From contig CP154955.1 in assembly GCA_039621445.1 (NCBI GenBank), positions 18,456,691-18,520,690 of the forward strand: a stretch of 64,000 bases of DNA, in the 5' to 3' direction. This DNA comes from Euglena gracilis (taxonomy: Eukaryota; Euglenida; Euglenophyceae; Euglenales). Positions 21,106 to 32,538 of the stretch are shown one piece after another. Position 1 is the first letter of the stretch, and the number at the start of each line of letters is the position of its first letter. A program made the translations under genes and the position numbers. The notes below the pieces were generated by a model. It worked only from the letters and a program-made list of their open reading frames with translations, was not told the DNA's origin and ran no database searches.

Positions 21106-22045
21106 CTGGGCAAGAGAGGGCACAGACAGAAGGGCACTGCGGCGCCACACGGGATGGAAAGCGCCTCTCCCTCCCTCCCCCACCTCTGACCACAGGGCAT
21201 GGTGCACGGGAGGTTCACCAGAATGCATGAAGGTCAAAAGACTTGAAAGAAGAAAAAGGTGGCCAGGAATGCAGTTTTCTCGTTGCGTCAGAAAATTGTG
21301 GCTGTTATAATGAAAATGCGCGTCTGCATGTTCCGGAAGCTGAGTGCACATGTGAGCATTCTGGATAGTACCATGCTTCTTCTGTGCTGGGTGTTGATCT
21401 CACAAAACTGAGCTGTTTGAGTTCACCACGGCAACATTGCCAACCCCCCTTGTTTTCGCCTTCATCCGCGCATGATGCCGTTTGCAGCTGCTTCGCCATG
21501 ACCGTGGCAGTGACTGTGGTGTGTGGCTGGATACACATTCGGCACACGCTGCACGGTGTACAAGACACAGTCAACTTGGGTTTGTCACAGTGCGTTCGCT
21601 GGTGCATGCTGATGGGTTCTGTGGGCAGAACCTGTTGACCACGGGCATGAATGGAGATACAGCCCTCCAGGGACCAAAGTAATTGGGGCGCCCGTGTGTG
21701 AAGACCGAAGAATGCGCATGTTTTTGGACCCCCAAGAAAAAAAACATGGAGCAGGGACACATTTTTGGAATGGACACACACACGAAGGAGTTGGATTCTT
21801 TCCTAAAAATAATTCGGAAGTCTGTTGGCACTTCTACAAGAAAAGCTGCACCACACCTTGATTTCTGGCAGAGGGGCACTCATCGAGGTCCGGTCAGTTC
21901 TGGAAATGAAAAAGGAAGGATCTGCTTGAACAAAAAACCATCATTCATCATGACACAGTAGAAAAGAGGAGGGTATTGCTGTCCTCGCGAAAGATGAGGA
22001 GGGACCATACGAAAGCGCCCAGCCAATGCCTCGCCAGAAAGGGAC

Positions 22046-22135
22046 ACACATGGGCTGCCCTGCCCCGGCCATCTTGTGGCGGGCCTGGGCGGTATTGTGG
22101 CGCCGGAGCTCGGCTTCGTCGGGGGGGCTGGAGGG
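22046..22135 (-). CDS. linker/coiled-coil exon (PPDEAELRRHNTAQARHKMA)
   Basis: The minus strand has a CCCCTCCAG acceptor, then SS and PPDEAELRRHNTAQARHKMA followed by a few residues. Three overlapping GT dinucleotides near 22046-22050 could serve as donor; the one leaving phase 0 fits the next exon at 21105. It starts in phase 0, agreeing with the exon at 22983-23128. Confidence 0.68.
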
Positions 22136-22534
22136 CTGGAGGGGAGGCAGGGCCAGGCAGATGGAGGCGGATGGCGGTATGGCAGGGTTTGGGCACCACC
22201 AAAATTTTGAGCATTGCAGAACTTTTACGGGCGAATAAGACGATCAGCAATGCAACAGATTGAAAGCAAGGTTTGGGACATCCCGCAGGCGGTGTGCCAC
22301 CACTTTAAATACGGTTCGATGGAGGAGGCGACTTGATTTCAAAAAATAGTGAAGTATTAGGCTGCTGTCTGCTTCAACTTTGCAGCCCGGCGAATGGTCG
22401 ATTTCCTTGCGGGAACCCCACCGACAGACCAATAAAAAAGGCAGACCGGAAATGTCTGCCTGTTCATGAGACGACATATGGACCGAAACCCAAACTGTCA
22501 GCCTTTCCCCAGGAGGGCACCCTGGGGGCGGGCA

Positions 22535-22675
22535 GCAGGGCACAGGAAGGCCTGGTGGGGGGGGGTCGACCCCCTCACCACAGCAATGCCACAGATTTTT
22601 TGGGGTCGAAAATTGGTGCTCCCGAAAATACGGGTGGAGGTGGTGGGGGGGGGGTTGACCCCCAACCCACCACCC
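22535..22675. repeat. dispersed GGGGTCGACCCC-bounded repeat, copy 3
   Basis: AGGCCTGGTGGGGGGGGGTCGACCCC, a core with GGGGTCGAAAATTGGTGC and CCCGAAAATACGGG, then GGGGTTGACCCCC. It has the same order of parts as the copies at 4597, 10195 and 24655. Confidence 0.6.
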
Positions 22676-22982
22676 TGGCTGTTTGGCCGATTCCCGCTCT
22701 GCCCTTTTCGGGCAATTTTTTTTCGGTTTTTTCGACCTTTTTTAACCCAGAAATGCCCAAATCGGCCAAGTCAAAGCAAGCTAAAACTGTACAATATGGC
22801 CCAAATTGGTTAAAAAAAAATGGCCGTAACTCGGGCTAGGCGGGGAGTTGCAGGGAAATCAAAATACCGTTAGATAGGGCATTTTAAGGGCTTCAATTCA
22901 GGTCGCCGAACATTTCCTTTGACTTCCCAGCATTTTTGAGAAAATTCAGAAAAATTGAATTTTGGCGGGCTGGGCGCACCAC

Positions 22983-23128
22983 GTCTCGCGGCGTGGCCCA
23001 CAGCTCCGAGGGCAGCTTCTGGTCCTGCGGCAGGGAGGACGGCAGCGACCACGCGTCGTCGCCGCCATGGGTCTCTGTGGGCTGCCGTCCTCCGCCCGAA
23101 TCGACGGCCACTGGCTCTGTTGCTGCAT
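22983..23128 (-). CDS. polar linker exon after the CH-like domain
   Basis: The minus strand has an AAATTCCAG acceptor, then 2 nt plus 48 codons to a GTGGTG donor. The best frame reads AATEPVAVDSGGGRQPTETH, then a Gly/Asp and Ser/Pro/Gln segment ending ELWATPRD; it looks disordered. Its 2-nt start completes Asp with the 1 nt left by 24490-24564, and it ends in phase 0 like the next exon's start. Confidence 0.7.
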
Positions 23129-23389
23129 CTGGAATTTTCAAACAAAAGTCGGGCTCACGACCAATGAGGTTCTGGAATTTGCAAACAAAAGCCGGGGGTC
23201 ACGAGTCCTCACCAATGTGGGTGGTGTTGCGACCAATGAGGTTAAATTGGGAAAAAATGGACCCAACAAAACAACAAGTCAGGAGGCTGCTGCGCAAAGG
23301 AAATGACTTGCACAGATCAACACATTTTTTGAAAAAAAATGCTTCGAGATTTTCCCTCCAGGGGGGACAAATAATAAAATTCAGGGACT

Positions 23390-23620
23390 GCCGCTGAGCA
23401 GCGGTGGTGAGCGGCCAGCCCCACGAGGGATAGTGCCTGCTGGGCGTCCTTGGCCGATACCCGCCACCGCCACACAGCGGCCCATGGACAGTCACCGGCT
23501 GCCGCGGCGACTTTCCAGCCAGGCGGGGCAGCTTGGGCCACGGTGCCTCCTACGGGCCAGGGGGGCCACCCAGGGTGAGTAGCACGGATGGGCCGCCGCG
23601 CCTTGACACGGCTGGCAGGC
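23390..23620. other. GC-rich block, possible missed exon
   Basis: Open on the minus strand with AQQALSLVGLAAHHR and other peptides, and also open on the plus strand. No frame combines good splice borders with a matching phase, so I do not call an exon. Confidence 0.25.
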
Positions 23621-24489
23621 CCCTTCCCTCCAGTAGGCAGTGGACTGTTGGGAAAAAGTGGAAAGCGAAATACACACAAGAAAAAAAAATATAATAAAAA
23701 AGAAATGATAATCGTCTTGCTGTGAAATCCTTGCCCCCCCCCCGAATCCCCGCAGCGCTACTATTAGGCACAGGAGGGACAAAGCTAAAAGATCCCCCAA
23801 AAAAATCTCTCGTTGTTGCCACTCGGCCAAAAAGCGGAGTAGTTTTTGAAAAGCTGTTGTGTTATCAGCAGTGGGTTCTGATCCCTCATCTGTGGCTTCC
23901 GACGAAATCGCAATCATCTCTCGCGCTCGGTCTCTACAGAGAAGACGCAAACATCAACCTTTATTTCCTATATGCCTATGTATAATAATATAGAAAAAAT
24001 ATATAATATATAATATATGTAATATATAATATATACAAAAAAACACACTCAGAAATCGCCAGACAAAAACAGAATGTTGTCCTGCAGAGTTCCAGTGCCC
24101 AAACAGATGGGACCGCACACCCCATTCTGCGCCTTTGGGGTGGCCTGGGGAGGCGCGCAGTGGGTGAACGGTGGGGCCTCCGGGACCGCCTTGCCCTTCC
24201 CTGCAGAAGCACCCGCGGGCAGTGCCGTTCCCCACCTTCCCGTTAACAGGTGGTGTGCCACCAAAACCCTTGGGATGAATTCGGTATTAAACTGTTTGCT
24301 GGTTTCCTCGAAAGCTACTGTTTCTGAAATACACCCACGGAACACGTGTGATTCTGTAAAAATGAAAACATGGCAACCTGCAGATGAATTTTGCAGTGTA
24401 GATATCGGCAGAATCAATGAAGTCACGTCCGAAATCATCTGTCGATTCGAGCATGAGATTTGGTTGGGCACCACCACCTCAGCCCACAC

Positions 24490-24564
24490 CTGCTTGCCTG
24501 TGGCGCTCCTTGGCCGTCAAATGCTGGTGCAGGTCCTTGAGCAGCTCCAGCAGCATGTCGTGGT
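24490..24564 (-). CDS. last helix exon of calponin-homology-like domain
   Basis: The minus strand has a ACCCTCCAG acceptor and a GTGTGG donor, with 2 nt, 24 codons and 1 nt. Joined to the 25.8-kb exon it reads IIAGDHDMLLELLKDLHQHL, then TAKERHRQ. That is the typical end of a CH-like fold (a Gly-Asp turn, then a Leu-rich helix). The phase match (G+AC, Asp) supports both splice sites. Confidence 0.82.
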
Positions 24565-24654
24565 CTGGAGGGTAACACAGGCAACCAGGTCAGTGCGGAG
24601 GGGGCCTGTGGGGAGTCCCCCGAAGAACAATCCTTGTCCCCATTTGTTCCCCTT

Positions 24655-24790
24655 GGTCAACCCCTCCACCCACCATGGTACCACCCAAGAACAAAGCGAA
24701 AAGCGCCAAAGAAATTATTTTGATCCGGCGCCCCTGAAAATACGGGAAGGGGTCAAAATGGGACGCAGGTCGACCCTCCCCCCCCGTCAC
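24655..24790. repeat. dispersed GGGGTCGACCCC-bounded repeat, copy 4
   Basis: GGTCAACCCCTCCACCCACC, a core with AAAGCGCCAAAGAAATTATTTTGATCC and GCGCCCCTGAAAATACGGG, then GGTCGACCCTCCCCCC. Orientation and order match the other three copies. Confidence 0.55.
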
Positions 24791-25479
24791 CTCTAGGGTT
24801 TCTGGAATTCCCGGAAAGATCTGGGGAGGGCCCCTTGAGGGACCTCCCAGGTCATCACAGCTTGAATACAACGCCCCCAAGAAAGCGAAACCTTGAATCA
24901 AGCTTTGCATCTGCAAATAAACGTCCACTTGGGGATTTTCACCGAAGTGTGTAAATCTTTGGGGGGGGGGTGCGTGCTTTTGGTATGGAGGGGCGTTGTT
25001 GGCCAACAATGATGGGAAAGGGGTGGGTTTTTTTTGGGATCTCCGCATGGGCCCCTATGTGTGAGGCCTCCTTGCCGAACCCCAGCCACCCTTCAATCAG
25101 ACTTGTGTCCCCAATCAGGCTGGAATTGACCAACCCGGGAGAGGAGGGTGCCCTGGAGTGCCTGGGCAGGCAGGCACCCCCCCCCGGGGGGTCGTGCCTG
25201 TTTGGTCGACCAAAAATGCCCAAAAATGGCCTTTTCTGGGCTTCTGGCACCTTTGATGCCGGAAATGCTTTGGGCAAGTGCCCAGGCACCTTTGGCCATG
25301 TTCCCCCCCCCCGGGTCGGATCTGGGAGCCTTAAAGTGCCTGCCCCCCCCCCGGGTTGGCACTGCCTTAAAATCCAGCCTGTCCCCAACGGTCAGGCTGC
25401 TCATCTCCTTCCATCGACGTGTGAACATTGCCGTGCGGGTGTCGCTTCGGGCGAGAAAAACAATACCCGGGGGGTTATG

Positions 25480-25540
25480 CATATATACATATATACATAC
25501 ACACATATAAATGTACACATATATGTGTGTGTACATAATG
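25480..25540. repeat. TATACATA/ACACATA microsatellite
   Basis: Alternating purine-pyrimidine run within an intron; no coding content. Confidence 0.8.
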
Positions 25541-25822
25541 GGGGGGTTGTTATCAGGAAACTCATTTGTGACCGTTTGCTTGATTTGTTCACAGGAGAGG
25601 GGCAGCACCTGCCTCCAAATAAGATGCCCCCTGTCCCCCGTAAAAAAAAACAACTGGCAGTGCAACGAGCCCCTGCCATCATACCCACCTGGAGTACCTG
25701 GGATGCCCAACAGGTTTGCCAACTTGCAGCAGCAGGTCAGCCCCCTCCCCCCACCTCATGTCCTTTCGGATCTGAGCATATCGATTGGTCAGGTGCACCA
25801 CAACAAAGGTGTCGGACAAGAC

Positions 25823-25908
25823 CTCCGGCAATGATGAGCGCCTTCACGTCGGGCTCCAGAACGAACGCCACCTTCTGCAGCATGGCGGAGACGACGTTCC
25901 AGTTGTAC
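25823..25908 (-). CDS. calponin-homology-like domain exon (YNWNVV...)
   Basis: The minus strand has a TGCCCCAG acceptor and a GTCTTG donor, with 1 nt, 28 codons and 1 nt. It reads YNWNVVSAMLQKVAFVLEPD and VKALIIAG. The NW at the start of a helix and the IIAG before a turn are typical of CH-like domains in microtubule- and cilium-associated proteins. Phases match both neighbours. It continues the previous exon as QIKLYNWN. Confidence 0.83.
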
Positions 25909-26274
25909 CTGGGGCAGGCAGGGCTGCACAGCAACGCTTGGTGGGGGTCGACACCTCCCCCAGGACCCCAAGACCCAAGACCCCTCCACCCCCCCACCCT
26001 GTTCAGCGCCGAGGGCACCAAAAGAAAATTGTCACCTAAAATGTGCGCCCAGGAAATTAGGGAAGGCCTAGTGAGGGAGACCGAATAATGGTTTCCTCCC
26101 CTGAGCTTTTGACCAATCGTCCGAGTAAGAGCCCCATTGGGATTTTATTCAGGGGGATTTAGTACAGACGGACCGAACGTTCTTAGACGTAGTGCAGGCA
26201 ACCAAGCTCAGGCCTTTACGTTGAACCTATGGGAGCCTTCAAAACCCTATGGGTGGTGGGAGGGGGTAAACCCC

Positions 26275-26750
26275 CCCCCCGAATATAAGAAACCCGTTTC
26301 TTATATTTGGGTTTCGGCCGATCGGCCCAAAGGGTTTCTTATATTTGGGGGTATCATATTTGGGTGGGTTTGTTGTACATGGAACTCTTTCTTCCTTCAA
26401 TTCCTTCGTGTAATTAATTGCATGTGACCGCGGCGTGTAGGATTTTCTTCATGTCTGATGGCTTCTGAGGCCTTGGAGCGTGTTTATGCTGAATCGGATC
26501 ATTCCATCAGTCAACAAGAAAGTGGGAGAGTGTTGTTTCTGAATCTGGGAGTGATGTCGGTGAAAGACAGATTTGCAAGGGATGAGGGGTTTCTTATATG
26601 TGGATTAGCGTCCAACAGCCCAGGGGTTTCTTATATTCGGGGGTTTCTTATATTTGGGTGTCGGCTGAAAATCGGCCAAAGGGTTTCTTATATTTGGGGG
26701 TTTCTTATAGCGAGGGGTTTCTTATATTTGGGGGGGGGTTAGTCCTGCCA
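26275..26750. repeat. GGGTTTCTTATATTTGGGG repeat cluster
   Basis: At least seven spaced copies of GGTTTCTTATATTTGGGG or its shortened form lie around about 200 bp of less repetitive sequence. The motif is the complement of the CCCCAAATATAAGAAACC type seen at its left edge (26275-26300). It is related to the poly-C/AAATATAAA family elsewhere in the window. Confidence 0.7.
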
Positions 26751-26854
26751 CCCCCCTGGGGGAGGGGGGCTATTCTTCAGGGGTTTTTTGCGTCGAAAAT
26801 AGTCACCTGCAGAAATGCCCTCAAAAAATGTCCCATTTTCCCTGAACAACCTAG

Positions 26855-27150
26855 ACCCCCCCACTTATACACCCCATCCTATAACCCCCCCCCCGCGGGT
26901 CCAACCACCAAACCGTGACTTATAACCCCCCCAGAAGGAAAAATGATGAAGAAGCAAGTGGCAAAAAAAATCGCCAAAAATCACATGGTGTGCCCAAAAA
27001 ACCGGGTTGTGGGCATGCCATGGGTTTGGCAAAAACCATAAAATTGCCCAAAATACCTTGTTTTACTCCCCTGGAGCAAAAATAGGGGGTATTTTTTGGA
27101 CCTCATCCGGTCAAACACCAAACCTCGACTTATAACCCCCCCGATTTAAT
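26855..27150. repeat. ACTTATAACCCCCCC repeat cluster
   Basis: Repeated CCCACTTATA, ATCCTATAACCCCCCC and ACCAAACCGTGACTTATAACCCCCCC motifs. The same wording returns at 30525-30765 and around 27525-27545, so this is a second dispersed C-rich family. Confidence 0.6.
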
Positions 27151-27814
27151 CATTTCAAGACCGTTACATCGGCCTTGAGAAGGGCGACAGGTTTTGCACC
27201 ATAACTGTCCCTGTCTTGGCCTGCCAAACCCCCTCCCCCCTCGAGAAACACAGTTTGAAGATTTTCCTTAATGGTTGTCCATTTCGCTTGTCCCGATGCT
27301 GCATCGACACCCAGTGTCCCAATGATAGCCCCTCCTGGACGTTACAAAAGAATCCTGATAGTCCACTGACAGTCCCCCCCCCCCACCACACTTGGGTGCT
27401 CTGAGATCGACTTTGCGACTTTTTGCCATGGGCAGGAAACAAAAAACTGGCAATTTTCTGAAAACAATTTTTTTTGCACAAAAAGGCTGCCATCTTCGAC
27501 AGGAGGGTTCTAAAAATAACACCCCGCATATAACCCCCCCCCGGGTCATAGGATCCTGTTTGGTGGTCAGCCAACAAGGGAATTCTCAAAGACCACGCAT
27601 GGGTGTCCAACCGGCCGGCTGGAAAAAAAGGTGCGGGCAGGAGCCCTCTTCCACCAGGCTGGAAGCCTGTCAAAAAAAAAACACTGGATCTGGGCAAATG
27701 CCTAGATCCAGCTGGTTGAAATTTCTCAGCCAAAATTTTGAGGCGAAACCACCCAGAAAGTCAAGAAAACTTTTTTTGTTCAGGAGGCATGACGTAGGGA
27801 CAAGCAAAGCACAC

Positions 27815-27959
27815 AGTTTGATCTGCGGCGTCGGCTTGGCCTCGGTGTTGAGGGAGGGCATGGTCCCCGTGGCGGCGTCCAACATACTGACCCCCAGCTT
27901 CCGGCTGTAGATGCTGAGCAGCTTGTACACCACCGCCCCCGTCTCCAGCTCATGGATGC
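27815..27959 (-). CDS. calponin-homology-like domain exon (LETGAVVYKLL...)
   Basis: The minus strand has a GGCTCTCCAG acceptor and a GTGTGC donor, with 2 nt, 47 codons and 2 nt. It contains LETGAVVYKLLSIYSRKLGV and ends TPQIK(L). The pattern of an acidic start, TG, then a hydrophobic helix ending in Tyr/Leu corresponds to the second main helix of CH-like domains (the 'GxxLxxLL' region). Its phases fit both flanking exons. Confidence 0.83.
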
Positions 27960-28359
27960 CTGGAGAGCCCCCCGGCCACAAGGTGAGGTCCCAAGGGTCA
28001 AAATGGCCTTTCCCAACGCACGATGCCGTAAAAGGCCTCGCACCCTGATCGTGAGTGTGAACACTGGCCCTTTATCAGGGTGGAGGGAATCAATTTGGAC
28101 AGGAGGAATTGCTGGCAGGAAAAATTCTGTTGTAACTCTGCTGTCGTGATATTGGGCGAATCCATAAAATGCTGGAAAAATCCTGGGCGCGCCTTCATAA
28201 AACTGGCAGATAAAACTGGAAAATTTGGGGGAAAATAGCCGGGACCTTTATTTTTGAGAAACCAGGAGAAATCACCCTCAAACGTTGCCCCTGTGTCCAA
28301 CGAACAGTTTTAGGTGCAAAAATAGCGGTCTGAACAAGGGTGTTCGTTGCACCAGGGTG

Positions 28360-28393
28360 ATCGTTGCACAGGGTGGGGGGGGGGGGGGGGGGG
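28360..28393. repeat. long poly-G tract
   Basis: About two dozen consecutive G bases interrupted once, the longest homopolymer in the window. It lies in an intron; on the transcribed RNA of the minus-strand gene it would be poly-C. Confidence 0.9.
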
Positions 28394-28399
28394 TAAAGC

Positions 28400-29650
28400 C
28401 AGAGTTGAAAATCCAAATAATATTTTAGAATACAAAAATTGGAAAGAGGTCAGAAAACGGTTGTTTGTCATTATATCTAAACAAAGATTTCCTCACATCC
28501 TGGGAACAAGTAGGCTTATATCACGATTTGTATTTTTTATATTTAGCACAAAGCGCCAAATAAAATTATCGAACGTGCACTGGAGAAAAGCAAATTTTGC
28601 TGGGAAAGGTTCTGGATGGAGCTTTAAAAAAGGAGAAAATTCTAGAAGAAATTTTGCCCAGGATTTGGGGATTCCAGAAGTATCCCACAACAACTTTTCC
28701 CGTTCAACTATTTTTCCGTCCTTCGAATTTTGAATCCAACTTATTCTTGACAAACTTACACCTCTTGGGAAAACACGAAACACCATTTTGCGGAGTCAAG
28801 GGTGATCCTCTCCCGATGGAATTGCCTGCATGACTCAGGCAGAATTGGACTAGACGTTGGTGCTAACCTCAGAGACACCCCAGGGGGCAGGGTTCAGGGG
28901 CCCGAAAATGAGGACAAAGGTGGTGTTTTTCTGGGCTTGCGGCACCCATTTTGCCGGAGCGCATTGGCCCTGCCCCCAGGTTGGGTTGCCTTGGAGTGCC
29001 TGCCCATGCAGCAGCACTGTCCCCAAGGGCAAAACGGCCGAACCTTGGAAATTAAGCCTGGTCTGGATGCAGGCTTCTTATAACTCGGAAGACCCCCCTG
29101 GGTGAAGGGGGGGGGGGGGGGTGGGGAGATTGGTGCCAAAGAAAAATGGAGATGAAAAAAATCGGACTTTGGCAGTCTGGAACAAAAACAGAAAGGGAAT
29201 ATCTGGCTGGATTTCGGGCAAAAAAAAAACGTTTGAACAAACTGGCAGACTGTCAAAATTCAAAGAGAGACTGAACTGAATGAAAACAGGGGTTGTATCC
29301 AAAAATTTCCGAAAAACAACTTTGGCAGTCTCAGCCAAAAAAGGCAGAGAAATAATGGGCAGGGTATCGTTCTGCCTATTTCTTCCAATTCTCAATTTTT
29401 TTTGGCAGCCAATCCCCCCCCCTGTGTGGGTTTCAGCACAAAGCGCTGGAAAATTTTCGGGAATGGACGCTTCAGAATCCCATAAATTACTTTGAAAGGC
29501 GGACTTCATTTAGTGTTCCTTCGACAACCCCACATTTGTGAGGTCTGGTGAAAAAGTGAAGCCATTCCTGCATTCTTACCCCGCCCCGATACCCAGCAGA
29601 AGGGGTTCCTCCTCTGTCCAAGAAAGGCATCACGCAGAGCCAACGAGGCC
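28400..29650. other. intron, nothing recognised
   Basis: A/T-moderate sequence with a second poly-G run at 29108-29123. No exon-like block or element seen. Confidence 0.45.
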
Positions 29651-29652
29651 AC

Positions 29653-29706
29653 CTGTTGCATTGAGAGAGATCGTGCCGTTGGGGGAAATCTCCAGAGAGG
29701 TGGAGG
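29653..29706 (-). CDS. short exon preceding the CH-like domain
   Basis: The minus strand has a CATTCTTGCAG acceptor and a GTGGCC donor, with 2 nt, 17 codons and 1 nt: STSLEISPNGTISLNAT. It joins the next exon in phase (G+GC, Gly) to give NATGIHELETG. Small, but well bounded and phase-consistent. Confidence 0.65.
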
Positions 29707-30524
29707 CTGCAAGAATGGGACAATACAGCAGACACAGGGCCAACTCCCCCCTAAAAAAAAACTGTTTCTTCCAAAAAAAAGCATTGCCGGAGTCACAAAA
29801 CATTTTCCAGGCACATTTTATTCAAGAGCTTCTCCACAGAGACCGCATTTTTGTATACCACCTGATGCAGTTGTGACTTCTCAACTATGTGATAAAATTT
29901 TATATTCGAACTAAATCAAACGTCTCAATTTCTGTGGAAGATTTTTTTCCCATAAATAATAAGAAGCGGACGAAATTTCTGTCTGCGCTCTGTGAAGCAA
30001 AAATTTTCATGTCCAGGACATACATGGGGAAAAATGCTGTTGAACATATACAAAATCAATCCAAACAGTGAATCACGATCATTAGCGTGACCCACAGCAG
30101 CAGGTCTGAAGAGACATGTTCCACCCAAGAGACATACAGAGCATGTTGTGTCCTTTCAATAGGCTGAAATCAACTAAGTGCAAAAAATATTTGCAAAAAA
30201 TACTTGGAAAAAATATATTATTTGCAAAAAATATTTTCCAAAAAAAATGGCATTTGGGTCGGTCAATGGGCGAGGGTCTATCTCCAAACCAACACAGGAT
30301 TCTGACCCCCCCCAACCAGAGACTTCCAACGAGAGGTTTCTGTCTTGAAATGAATTGGTGGTCTGAGGAAATCCGTAATTCAGTGCTGCAACACACCAAT
30401 GGAGCTCTGTTGGCGGAGCCACCCACAGAGGTTGGGGTCCAAGGGGAGGTTGGCAGTCATTCCATGGTGGCCAGGGCCCCATACCGCCTCATGCCCTGGG
30501 GGCAAGGAGGTGGTATAAACCTGA

Positions 30525-30765
30525 CCCCCCCACTTATAACCCCCCCCATCCCATAACCCCCCCCCTACTTATAACCCCCCCCTCGGGCCCAACCACTAAA
30601 CCGTGACTTATAATCCCCCCCCCCCCCGGAAGCCATGAGAAGGCAAAGAGAACCGCCAAGGCTGAAACCCCGCCACTTATACCCCCCCCTCGGGGCCAAC
30701 CACTAAACAGGATCCTATAACCCCCGGGGGGTTATAAATGAGGGGGGGGTTACAGGTGGGGGGGG
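30525..30765. repeat. ACTTATAACCCCCCC repeat cluster, second copy
   Basis: At least six spaced C7-9 tracts are each preceded by ACTTATA or CCTATAA, with CCAACCACTAAACCGTGACTTATAA shared with the cluster at 26855-27150. The right edge has an inverted version (GGGGTTATAAATGAGGGG). Confidence 0.65.
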
Positions 30766-31077
30766 CCCTTAAACAAAAAAAAAAAACGTCCCAGCACACT
30801 CAATAAAAAATCCACACAGAAAAGGGGCCGGTCCGGGTAACACGGGGTCAAGAATTGAAACGTCGAAAAATACATTTTTTTTGGCTTTTGGGTGGATGGG
30901 CGATGGTTCAACGGCACCAAGAATCATTTTTTTCCCCACCCAGAAATCCACCCGCTTTTTTTCGAAACATGGCCATTTTTTTTGCCAGGCCCAAGGGCGT
31001 TCCTCAAGGGGCGGTCGTTAATGGAAAAAAAGATTCCCCTGCCCTGAGGAGGGGAGGCCCAGGTTGGTAGCAGCAGG

Positions 31078-31160
31078 CAAGCACCTTTAGTTGACCCCCA
31101 GACTTTGGACATTTTCGGCCATTTTCGGTCATTCTCGGCCAACTTTACGACAGGTGCTTA
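31078..31160. mobile_element. 83-bp TIR element of the CAAGCACCT family
   Basis: It begins CAAGCACCTTTAG and ends CAGGTGCTTA, with inverted termini over about 9 bp (last base changed). The flanks carry an 8-bp direct repeat with one mismatch (GCAGCAGG at 31070-31077, GTAGCAGG at 31161-31168). The interior is only about 60 bp, mostly CATTTTCGGC units. It shares ends and duplication length with 15406-16666 and 35369-36361, so it is a minimal non-autonomous member. Confidence 0.75.
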
Positions 31161-32501
31161 GTAGCAGGGGGGGGAACGCAACATGGACCCTGAAGAAACG
31201 TAACACGGAAACCGCAAAAAAAAACACACAACGCATTTGCGTTCCACCCCAGGTAGTAGCCTCCCTCTGTCGGGAGGCATTCCAATACACAAGCGAAAGC
31301 CCTTCATTTGGACTTGGAAGCACTTGTTGAAAGCACCTTGTTGCTTGATGCGGATTGATGGCTTACACCACGGGGAAGAAAGGTCCAGCGGTAAATTGAT
31401 TTCTCTGCATCGGGACACCCCACTGCATATCCCGCTGCCTAAAAGGGTCGGTCCCAGGCCCAGAGGTGGGAAAGTCTTGCCCGTGTTGCAAATGCTGAGC
31501 CGATGCCTTGAAGCCCACCAGGACAAGGGCAATGTCCTCCGACGAAATGTGGTCCTCCGGTCCTATTTGGGTGCGACTCCCGCTTTGGGAAGGCCACGTG
31601 GACATGGGCTGTATTGGTTATGACCCTGCCAGAGGGGAAAACGGCGGGGTGAGCGACCGACAGAGGCCGACCGGGGTCCAAGAGCAGGGGAGGAACCCTC
31701 GTGTCACACCGCACATGATTTGCACACTGTGCGTCTTTCAATGAAGTTTTAGCCAGAAACAAAACCTCTGGCGGGGTACCCACTCAGCCCGACCCCCTGG
31801 AGGGGCGCGGCCCAACCCCCCCCCCCCCCCCGGAGAAACTAAACTTAAAAAAAACCTCTGTTTTTTGTTGGCTGTTATTTCTTTTTAAAAAAGAAGCCTC
31901 CCGCATCACCACAGGTGTCGACTGGCCTTGGTTGGGTGATCATGAGGCTCCCATCTTTGGAAGACCATGTGGCCTGGGGCGGCATTGGTGACGAGCATGC
32001 CGGAGGAAAAAAAGGCAGGGCCCGCGGCCGACGGGGGCCGAACGGGGTTTAGGAGCGGGGAAGGAACCACCGACCAGGGTTTGGTCTTAGGGCACGTGGG
32101 GGTCCAGACCCCCCCCCTCCGGGAGAGGGGAGGGGGATACCCCCCACCCACACAATGTCGCGGTCCAGAGGACCGATTTTCGGGCCAGCGAGAAGCGCAA
32201 GGCCGAAAATTCTTGACCCCAAAAACGGCCAAACGTGTCGTTCCGGGCAATTTTTGGGCAAAAATTTGTCAACAATGCAAAAAAAGTTTTTCGGTGCAAA
32301 GCACCAGAAGGAAAAACCTGACCTTTGGGGGGCGTGCCCCCCCCCCCCGGGGTCGGTCCGGACCCACCCTAACAGGTGGGGGGGGGGGGGGGTCTGGACT
32401 CCCCTCATGGTCCCAGCCCCCCCCAACCAACACCCTGAACACCCTCCTTATATCGATCCCTGCCCCCCGACCCAAGGCCCCCCCCCCAGTACGCAACTCA
32501 C

Positions 32502-32538
32502 GCCCGGGCTGTGGAGGGCAACAACGGTGTGCTCGTCA
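32502..32538 (-). CDS. possible short exon (DEHTVVALHSPG)
   Basis: The minus strand has a pyrimidine-rich CTTCCCCCCAG acceptor and a strong GTGAGT donor. Twelve codons read DEHTVVALHSPG. It lies between the C2 exons and the CH-like exons, but its phase could not be tied to either neighbour. Confidence 0.4.

Noticed and set aside
25737-25830. Apparent frameshift in the 25.8-kb exon, with a protein-like continuation (VVVHLTNRYAQIRKDM) in the next frame
   Set aside because: The exon ends at a GTCTTG donor and joins the 24.5-kb exon in phase to give a typical CH-like ending (AGDHDMLLELL), so no frameshift is needed.
31490-31590. Possible minus-strand exon (PEDHISSEDIALVL)
   Set aside because: The acceptor (CCAAATAG) is weak and the phase fits no neighbour, so I left it out of the exon list.
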